A stretch of DNA of 8,618 nt from an uncultured Oscillospiraceae bacterium (GTDB lineage Bacteria > Bacillota > Clostridia > Oscillospirales > Acutalibacteraceae), in NCBI GenBank assembly GCA_902461995.1, contig CABQAA010000073.1:1-8618 (forward strand), given 5' to 3'. Below the pieces are notes generated by a model. The model was not told where the DNA came from, made no database searches, and was given only the letters and a program-made list of their open reading frames with translations. Shown here in pieces: positions 1 through 4,957 of the stretch (the stretch's first letter is position 1; every line of letters starts with the position of its first letter). The position numbers and the translations under genes were made by a program.

Positions 1-1842
1 GGGATGACGGCGGCGAATGCCGCCGTCAAAGGGGCCGCCCAGGTGGCGGGCGCCATCGCCTCCTCCACTCTGACCACCATCTGCGTATTCCTTCCCCTGG
101 TGTTCACCGAGGGCATCTCCCGTCAGCTCTTCACCGATATGGGCTTGACCATTGCGTATTCCCTGCTGGCGAGCCTCCTCATTGCGCTGACGCTGGTCCC
201 CACCCTCTCCTCGCTCATGCTGCGGCGCGCCAAGGAAACCCCGACCCGCCTCTTCGACAAATTCGTGAATCTCTACACCCGCTCCCTCTCCTGGACACTC
301 CGGCACAAGGCTCCGGTCCTCGTTGGCGCGGCGGTGCTGCTGGGAGTGAGCGTCTTCGGCGCCACCCGGATGGGAACCGCCTTCATGCCCGAAACCGATT
401 CCAACCAGATCTCGGTATCTATGACCGCGCCAGACGGGACCTCCGCCGCCGATACCCAGGCAATCAGTGACCAGGTGATCGAGAAAATCCAGGGTGTTGG
501 CGGGGTGCAGACCGTCGGCGCCATGCAGAGCGGCGATCAGGCGGTGACAATGTACGTCCTGCTGACGGACGGCAAACGCCCGACCAGCCAGGAGATTTCC
601 CGGCAGATCGTTGAGGCGACCGCCGATATGGGGTGCGAGATCACCGCCTCGGGCTCCGGCATGGATATCTCCGCCATGTCGGGATCCGGCCTCCAGATCG
701 ACATCACGGGCGACGATCTCGACACCCTGCGAAGGATCGCCTCGGACATCGCCGCTTTGGTTCAGGATACCCCCGGCACCTCCGACATTTCGGACGGCAT
801 GGAAAAAACCAGCCCCGAAATCCGCATCTCGGTCGACAAAGAGAAGGCCGCCGCCTATAACCTGACGGTCGCGCAAATCTACCAGAGCATCGCGGAAGCT
901 CTGGGGACTCAATCCACCGCCACCACCCTGTCCGCCGATGCGGGAGGGATGCCGGTCGTGGTGATTCAGGCGGATGACCAGCGGCTCCAAAAAGCGGATC
1001 TGCTCACCTTCCCTCTGACCGGGACAACCGATGCGGGCCAGAAAACCCTCACCCTCGGAGACATCGCCACGGTTACGGACGCGGAAAGCCTTCAGGCGAT
1101 CCACCATTCCGACCGTATCCGCACCCTGTCGGTCACGGCCGAAATCGACGCGGATCACAACATCGGGCTGGTCAGCCGGGATGTGCAGAAAAAGCTCGAC
1201 TCCTATTCCGTGCCGGATGGGTATCGTGTCGTTCTGACCGGCGAAAACGAAACCATCAACAACACTCTGCGGGATCTGCTTCTCATGGTCCTGCTCGCCC
1301 TTGTGCTGATCTACGCCATCATGGCCGCGCAGTTCCAGTCTCTGCTCTCTCCCTTCATCGTCATGTTCACCATCCCCCTGGCCTTCACCGGAGGTCTGCT
1401 GGCCTTGTGGGCGTTCGGCTTCGATCTGAGCGTCGTGGCCATGCTCGGCTTCCTCGTGCTGTCGGGCGTGGTGGTTAACAACGGCATTGTCTTCGTCGAT
1501 TCGGTCAATCAGCTCCGGCTCGAAGGCATGGAGAAGCATGCCGCCCTGATTGAAACCGGCCGCCGCCGGATCCGACCCATCCTGATGACCGCCCTGACGA
1601 CGATTCTGGGCCTCTTCACCACGGCTCTGGCCGTCGGACAAGGGGCTGATCTGCTCCAGCCTATGGCCGTCGTTATTATCGCGGGCCTGACCTATGCAAC
1701 TCTGCTGACCCTTTTCGTTGTCCCGGCTCTCTACGATATTTTCCGCCGCCGGGATCTCAAACGGATCGAGCTGGAGGGCAAAGCCCCCACGGCGGAAGCT
1801 CCGCTGCCGCCGGTTCTAGAAAAAGAGGAGACTCTCGTATGA
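1..1842 (+). CDS. RND-family efflux transporter permease subunit (5'-truncated by window edge)
   Basis: This is the C-terminal ~613 residues of a proton-driven inner-membrane RND permease, which exports drugs or other amphiphiles with an HlyD-type adaptor. The reading frame is open to base 1, so the ATG at 4 is internal. The fragment opens with the conserved segment SSTLTTICVFLP (transmembrane helix 4-5 region), then another helix, then helix 7 at about residues 100-120. A large periplasmic domain follows, starting with FMPETDSNQISV, as RND second halves do. The last five helices lie at about 424-580 and include VVNNGIVFVDSV and RPILMTALTTILGL, both hallmarks of the family. RND permeases are usually about 1,000-1,050 residues, so roughly 40% is missing upstream. 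The stop overlaps the acetyltransferase start by 4 nt. Substrate cannot be predicted; the family call is firm. Confidence 0.95.
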   Translation, partial: GMTAANAAVKGAAQVAGAIASSTLTTICVFLPLVFTEGISRQLFTDMGLTIAYSLLASLLIALTLVPTLSSLMLRRAKETPTRLFDKFVNLYTRSLSWTLRHKAPVLVGAAVLLGVSVFGATRMGTAFMPETDSNQISVSMTAPDGTSAADTQAISDQVIEKIQGVGGVQTVGAMQSGDQAVTMYVLLTDGKRPTSQEISRQIVEATADMGCEITASGSGMDISAMSGSGLQIDITGDDLDTLRRIASDIAALVQDTPGTSDISDGMEKTSPEIRISVDKEKAAAYNLTVAQIYQSIAEALGTQSTATTLSADAGGMPVVVIQADDQRLQKADLLTFPLTGTTDAGQKTLTLGDIATVTDAESLQAIHHSDRIRTLSVTAEIDADHNIGLVSRDVQKKLDSYSVPDGYRVVLTGENETINNTLRDLLLMVLLALVLIYAIMAAQFQSLLSPFIVMFTIPLAFTGGLLALWAFGFDLSVVAMLGFLVLSGVVVNNGIVFVDSVNQLRLEGMEKHAALIETGRRRIRPILMTALTTILGLFTTALAVGQGADLLQPMAVVIIAGLTYATLLTLFVVPALYDIFRRRDLKRIELEGKAPTAEAPLPPVLEKEETLV

Positions 1843-2408
1843 CCATCCGATTCGCCGTTCCGGCCGACTGTATCGCAGTCCGGGCGATCTATGCGGCTTA
1901 TATCGATACCCCCATCACGTTCGAATGCACGCTCCCGTCCGAAACGGCTTTCGCGGATCGGATGAGAGGCATCCTGCAGACCTATCCCTATCTGGTCGCC
2001 GAAGAAGCCGGCCGGATCGTCGCCTACGCTTACGCGAGCCGGCAGCGGGAACGAGAAGCCTATCAATGGAATGCCGAGCTGTCGGTCTATGTGGATCCAG
2101 TCCATACCTCACAGGGCATCGGCAGGGCCCTGTACACGGCGCTGATCGAGCTGCTACGCCAGCAGGGCATCCGGACCGTCTACGGCAGCGTGACCGTGCC
2201 AAACGAAAAAAGCGAACGGCTGCACCGGGCGATGGGATTCCGAGTACTCGGTACCTTTCACCGTACCGGCTATAAAAAGGGCCGCTGGCACGACGTCGCC
2301 TGGTTTGAAAAAACCATCGCCCCCTACGATGCCGACCCGGAACCTTTTCGGCCGATCCGGGAGATTTCGGCGGACCGTTTGTCCGCCGTTCTGCAGACAA
2401 AACTATAA
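1839..2408 (+). CDS. GNAT N-acetyltransferase, phosphinothricin/methionine-sulfoximine acetyltransferase-like
   Basis: This 189-residue protein is a cytoplasmic acetyl-CoA-dependent N-acetyltransferase. The PAT/Bar/YncA group acetylates the amino group of phosphinothricin, methionine sulfoximine or related amino acids. Seen in the sequence: the N-terminal TPITFE segment (residues 24-29) typical of this group, and the acetyl-CoA pyrophosphate-binding motif QGIGRA (92-97) after strand LSVYVDP. The C-terminal signature runs from N122 (NEKSERLHRAMGF) to GYKKGRWHDVAWF. The start is set by AGGAG at 1826-1830, eight bases before the ATG. That ATG overlaps the permease stop (ATGA), so translation is probably coupled. 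The pairing with an efflux pump suggests joint detoxification, but this is inference. Family assignment is strong; the true substrate is unknown, since many PAT-like enzymes act on other small amines. Confidence 0.9.
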   Translation: MTIRFAVPADCIAVRAIYAAYIDTPITFECTLPSETAFADRMRGILQTYPYLVAEEAGRIVAYAYASRQREREAYQWNAELSVYVDPVHTSQGIGRALYTALIELLRQQGIRTVYGSVTVPNEKSERLHRAMGFRVLGTFHRTGYKKGRWHDVAWFEKTIAPYDADPEPFRPIREISADRLSAVLQTKL

Positions 2409-2410
2409 AG

Positions 2411-2444
2411 AAACGCCGCGGAACAGAAGTTCCGCGGCGTTTTT
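2411..2444. terminator. Bidirectional intrinsic terminator between convergent genes
   Basis: A perfect 14-bp inverted repeat (AAACGCCGCGGAAC at 2411-2424, its complement at 2429-2442) encloses a 4-nt AGAA loop. On the plus strand it ends in a run of five T (2440-2444). On the minus strand the hairpin is followed by TTTCTTT. It begins 3 bases after the acetyltransferase stop codon and lies 10 bases past the HAD hydrolase stop on the other strand, so one hairpin can end both transcripts. Confidence 0.92.
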
Positions 2445-2451
2445 CTATCGA

Positions 2452-3252
2452 TCAAAGGCTAAAAACGTGGCGCAGGGTGTCGCACACGCCGTCCTCATCG
2501 TTGGTTTTGTCCGTGATATGGCGGCAGAGAGCCAGAAGCGCGGGATGGCCGTTTTTCATGCCGTAACTCTGGCCGCAGGCCTGCATCATCTCGCAGTCGT
2601 TGAGATAATCGCCGAATGCCATGCACTCGTCGGGAGAGAGGCCGTCCCGCTGCTGCAGGAAGGTCAGCGCGTTTCCTTTGTGCGCCGACGGATTGGTCAC
2701 GTCCACCCAGTGCTCGCCCGACAGTGCCACCTTCAGGTGGGGATTCTGCGCACTAAGAACCGGGTACACCGTTTCCTCCGCCGAACCTGCTACGCAGAAC
2801 GTCACCTTACAGATACGGTCCTTCTCCAGCACGTCGACAAAATTCTCCACCCGCTCCAGCCTGTCATAATACTTCCGAATATTCTTTTCCGGCGCGGGAT
2901 CGGCCCGGTCGATGTAAGCGGCTCCGGCACCGCAGAGTCCCGGCACCGCGCCGGGCAGCGCCGCGCCCTGCCCGATCAGGGCCTCCACGTCCTCCGACCG
3001 CATATCGTCAAAGAAAAGCAAATCACCCTTTTCAAATACGGCGGCGCCGTTTTCCCCGACGAAGGTCAGGCGGTCGGCGATCTCATGGAACTGCGCTTCG
3101 AGGTTATAATACTGGCGGCCGCTCGCAATTACAAACCGGATACCCCGGTCGGTCAGTTCCCGGATGATCCGGAACAAGTCGGCCGGCAGACGGCCTTTGG
3201 AATCGAGCAGCGTGCCGTCCATATCGACGGCGACGAGACGAACCGGCGGCAT
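2452..3252 (-). CDS. HAD-superfamily (Cof-type, subfamily IIB) phosphatase
   Basis: This 266-residue cytoplasmic, Mg2+-dependent phosphohydrolase belongs to the Cof/YidA-like group, which dephosphorylates sugar phosphates, nucleotides or cofactors such as FMN and PLP. All four HAD motifs are visible. Motif I is DMDGTLLDS, with nucleophile D10 and acid/base D12. Motif II is S44 in IASGRQ. Motif III is K192 in SAHKGNAL. Motif IV is GDYLND (214-219). The closing GMKNGHP and TNDEDGV segments are typical of Cof proteins. The segment between motifs II and III is the C2-type cap that decides substrate. Length matches the family (about 260-280). The start is supported by AAGGAG (3267-3262) nine bases upstream, and a promoter lies just before it. 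The gene converges on the acetyltransferase and shares its terminator. The substrate cannot be read from sequence. Confidence 0.94.
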   Translation of the reverse strand: MPPVRLVAVDMDGTLLDSKGRLPADLFRIIRELTDRGIRFVIASGRQYYNLEAQFHEIADRLTFVGENGAAVFEKGDLLFFDDMRSEDVEALIGQGAALPGAVPGLCGAGAAYIDRADPAPEKNIRKYYDRLERVENFVDVLEKDRICKVTFCVAGSAEETVYPVLSAQNPHLKVALSGEHWVDVTNPSAHKGNALTFLQQRDGLSPDECMAFGDYLNDCEMMQACGQSYGMKNGHPALLALCRHITDKTNDEDGVCDTLRHVFSL

Positions 3253-3284
3253 GACGCATCTCTCCTTAACAGCGGTATGTCTTC

Positions 3285-3313
3285 AGTGTAACAAGGACAA
3301 GCCCGGCTGTCAA
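3285..3313 (-). promoter_or_regulatory. Sigma-A-type promoter for the HAD phosphatase gene
   Basis: Read on the minus strand, a perfect -35 box TTGACA (3313-3308) is separated by 17 bases from a -10 box TACACT (3290-3285). Transcription would start near 3278 and give a leader of about 26 nt containing the AAGGAG ribosome binding site. It lies in the 136-base gap between the small upstream gene and the phosphatase, so the phosphatase need not depend on read-through. I saw no clear terminator for the small gene in this gap. Confidence 0.75.
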
Positions 3314-3388
3314 AGCCCCTCCGGCTGTTTTTCCCTTTTATCCAGAAATCGGCATCAAATGACAATAGAAACGGTCAGGTTGTCCCGG

Positions 3389-3619
3389 TCAGGTCGGAGA
3401 ATTCCGCCGTTCGAGCGCGGCGCGGCGCTCCTCAGGCTCCGCTTCCATCCGGGGACCGCCGAGATCGGCCACAAAAGCCTGCATCTCCTCAAAGGATCCA
3501 ATGTCCTGCTTGGTAATCCGTTTCTGTACCTCTTCGGGTAAGGAATAAAAATATTCGTAACAGCTCAGATTCTGATCGAGTAAATCGCTCAGCCCCAGCT
3601 GATAACTGCCTTCCAGCAT
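3389..3619 (-). CDS. Small conserved-looking protein of unknown function (76 aa)
   Basis: The proposed protein has 76 residues, starting MLEGSYQLGLSDLLDQ and ending in an acidic/basic, probably disordered tail. The frame stays open upstream to 3745, but the ATG at 3619 is preferred because GAAGG lies 7 bases before it and the upstream residues look like translated non-coding DNA. It has no signal peptide, membrane segment or cysteine cluster; there is a single Cys in LSCYEYF. The central stretch YSLPEEVQKRI followed by SFEEMQAF resembles the 'SLP-x-x-V-q ... s-x-e-e-l' pattern I recall from short uncharacterised Clostridia proteins. That is recollection, not a search result. It lies upstream of the phosphatase on the same strand, but that gene has its own promoter, so no functional link is claimed. 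I found no convincing promoter for it. Confidence 0.6.
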   Translation of the reverse strand: MLEGSYQLGLSDLLDQNLSCYEYFYSLPEEVQKRITKQDIGSFEEMQAFVADLGGPRMEAEPEERRAALERRNSPT

Positions 3620-3742
3620 AGTTCTGCCTTCTTTCTCTAGTCTTGGTTTTATTCGGGGATTGAGAATAGTGTTTGCCCGGTCCGACCGCTCATTCCCGGA
3701 AAAAGCTGTGTGCGGGCGGGAATTGCTGGAACAGGCCGCGGC

Positions 3743-3793
3743 CATGCAAATCGGACAAAAATCCCTCCCTTTTGGACAAATTTACGAATTCGT
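3743..3793. promoter_or_regulatory. Possible regulatory region upstream of the phosphotransferase promoter
   Basis: This AT-richer stretch holds two GGACAAA direct repeats (3753-3759 and 3774-3780), 21 bases apart or about two helical turns. It also holds a perfect 10-bp palindrome ACGAATTCGT (3784-3793), ending 12 bases before the -35 box. The placement would suit an activator or repressor site, but no known regulator motif is recognised. The rest of the 287-base gap (3620-3906) shows only the promoter and leader. Confidence 0.3.
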
Positions 3794-3805
3794 CACAAAA
3801 ACCCC

Positions 3806-3833
3806 TTTACATTGCCGTTCCATGTTGTATAAT
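3806..3833 (+). promoter_or_regulatory. Sigma-A-type promoter for the phosphotransferase gene
   Basis: A -35 box TTTACA (3806-3811) and a perfect -10 box TATAAT (3828-3833) are separated by 16 bases. Transcription would start near 3840, leaving a leader of about 67 nt before the ATG at 3907. This placement argues against translation from the in-frame ATG at 3838. The promoter sits in the 287-base divergent region between the small minus-strand gene and the phosphotransferase. Just upstream are a palindrome (3784-3793) and two GGACAAA repeats, reported under findings. Confidence 0.7.
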
Positions 3834-3906
3834 ATAGATGGATAATTCCCGGTTATCCGAATATATTGGATGCGCTTTCCGCAGCCGCGAAGGGAGTCAA
3901 CCCAAG

Positions 3907-4653
3907 ATGGAACTGAACAATTTAATTTCCACCAGCGATACCGTTGATATTTACAAAGTCGGCAACATGGCCGTGAAGTTGTTTAAAGAGGGCACGGCCA
4001 AAACCGCCGCCCTTTACGAGGCGCTGACCCATTCCCGTGTCGAGGCCACCGGACTGCGCGTCCCGGTCATCCACGAAGTGTCGGTCATCGGCAACCGCTG
4101 GGCCATCCATATGGACTGCATCGAAGGGGAAACCCTGGCCGACCGGATGAAGAACGATCCCGCTAATCTCGATCAATACGTCGAGCAGATGCTGGATATC
4201 CAGCTTGAGATCCATTCCAAGAGCACACCGAAGCTCAGCAAACTCAAGGACAAGCTGAACCGGCTGATCAATTCGCTCGACTGCATCGACGACGTCAAAA
4301 AATATGAGCTTCTCACAAGGCTCGACAGCATGCCCAAGCATGTTAAACTTTGCCACGGCAATTTCATGCCGGAAAACATCATCCTGAGCGACAAGGGCAC
4401 CTACGTCGTCGACTGGGTCGCCGCCCGCCAGGGCAACGCCAGCGCGGACGTCGGCCGGACTTATCTGCTCCTCTGTCTGAAAATGCCGGAAATCGCGGAA
4501 AAATATCTGAATCTCTTCTGCGAAAAGACGAACACCAGCAAAAAATACGTGCAGGACTGGCTGCCCATCGTGGCTGCTGCCCGTCTGACCGAAGGCGTGC
4601 CCGAGGAAAAGGACTTCCTGATGAAATGGCTGGATGTCGTCGCCTACGAATAA
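3907..4653 (+). CDS. APH/choline-kinase-fold phosphotransferase-like protein with HGN in place of HGD
   Basis: This 248-residue protein has the aminoglycoside-phosphotransferase/choline-kinase fold, whose members transfer the ATP gamma-phosphate to small molecules. Seen: AVKLFK near residue 25 (candidate ATP-binding Lys); the hinge-like IHMDCIEGETLADRM; the catalytic-loop segment LCHGNFMPENII (H150, N152, N157); and the metal-binding VDW (D169), followed by ADVGRTYLL, as in this family's 'DVARTxLL' block. The usual catalytic Asp of HGDxxxxN is Asn here (AAT codon at 4360-4362). The enzyme may therefore be weak, unusual or inactive. The start at 3907 is chosen because GAAGGGAG (3889-3896) lies 10 bases before it and the predicted transcription start is near 3840; the ATG at 3838 would be nearly leaderless. 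It appears monocistronic, with its own promoter and terminator. Resistance to aminoglycosides should not be assumed, and the substrate is unknown. Confidence 0.85.
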   Translation: MELNNLISTSDTVDIYKVGNMAVKLFKEGTAKTAALYEALTHSRVEATGLRVPVIHEVSVIGNRWAIHMDCIEGETLADRMKNDPANLDQYVEQMLDIQLEIHSKSTPKLSKLKDKLNRLINSLDCIDDVKKYELLTRLDSMPKHVKLCHGNFMPENIILSDKGTYVVDWVAARQGNASADVGRTYLLLCLKMPEIAEKYLNLFCEKTNTSKKYVQDWLPIVAAARLTEGVPEEKDFLMKWLDVVAYE

Positions 4654-4668
4654 GCGGTCTCTCTCCAT

Positions 4669-4706
4669 ACGAGGCGGGTTTCCATCCGGGAACCCGCCTC
4701 GTTTTT
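4669..4706 (+). terminator. Intrinsic terminator after the phosphotransferase gene
   Basis: A 15-bp stem (4669-4683 with 4688-4702), containing a single G-U wobble, closes an ATCC loop and is followed by a T run at 4702-4706. The arms include ACGAGGCGGGTT and its complement. It begins 16 bases after the stop codon and insulates adhE from the upstream unit. Confidence 0.92.
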
Positions 4707-4848
4707 CCTCACCGTCTCACCTCGATGGTGTATATACCGGACAGCGGCCGAGGTTCCTCCGCAGGAAAGCCTCCGATTCCCGTCGAATTTGGAGGAACTA
4801 TATACAAATAGGGGGTCCGGCTTGGTGAAAACCGTGAATATACCGGTC

Positions 4849-4877
4849 TTGACAGGTGGCCGCGAATGCCGTATAAT
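4849..4877 (+). promoter_or_regulatory. Consensus sigma-A promoter of adhE
   Basis: A perfect -35 box TTGACA (4849-4854) and a perfect -10 box TATAAT (4872-4877) are separated by the optimal 17 bases. Transcription would start around 4883-4885, giving a leader of about 74 nt. So strong a core promoter implies that expression is held down by a repressor, consistent with the operator that overlaps the start site. The 142 bases upstream (4707-4848) hold no gene. Confidence 0.9.
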
Positions 4878-4880
4878 GAA

Positions 4881-4900
4881 GTTGTTAAAAAAATAACAAC
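4881..4900 (+). promoter_or_regulatory. Rex (NADH-sensing repressor) operator at adhE
   Basis: The palindrome has arms GTTGTTA (4881-4887) and TAACAAC (4894-4900) around six A. Its core, TTGTTAAAAAAATAACAA (4882-4899), matches the established Rex consensus TTGTTAANNNNTTAACAA at 13 of 14 specified positions. It begins 4 bases after the -10 box and covers the predicted transcription start, so bound Rex would block RNA polymerase. Rex leaves DNA when NADH/NAD+ rises, and adhE is a classic Rex target in Firmicutes. The rex gene itself is not in this window. Confidence 0.88.
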
Positions 4901-4957
4901 TGTATTGAGTAACTTGTGGGCAATCGTGTAAAACGAAGAAATGGGAGGAACCCGATC

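Noticed and set aside
2305..3291. 328-codon plus-strand frame across the HAD phosphatase
   Set aside because: It is antisense to a gene with all four HAD motifs, runs through the bidirectional terminator and has no RBS.
3315..3334. AGCC-CCTCC-GGCT followed by T-rich sequence as a plus-strand terminator
   Set aside because: The stem is only 4 bp and no plus-strand gene lies upstream of it.
3372..3394. CGGTCAGGT direct repeat, 14-base period
   Set aside because: Only two copies, overlapping the end of the small coding region; too short to call a repeat element.
3620..3745. N-terminal extension of the small minus-strand protein to 3745
   Set aside because: No good RBS was seen there, composition is non-protein-like, and a GAAGG site precedes the ATG at 3619.
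3838..3906. Upstream ATG at 3838 as the phosphotransferase start
   Set aside because: It lies only 5 bases after the TATAAT box, at the predicted transcription start, with no RBS in the transcript. The ATG at 3907 has GAAGGGAG at good spacing.
3922..4668. 248-codon minus-strand frame across the phosphotransferase
   Set aside because: It is a shadow of the plus-strand kinase-fold gene, which has family motifs, RBS and promoter.
4916..4957. GTG at 4916 as the adhE start
   Set aside because: The added 14 residues lie over the ribosome binding site of the ATG at 4958 and are not AdhE-like.
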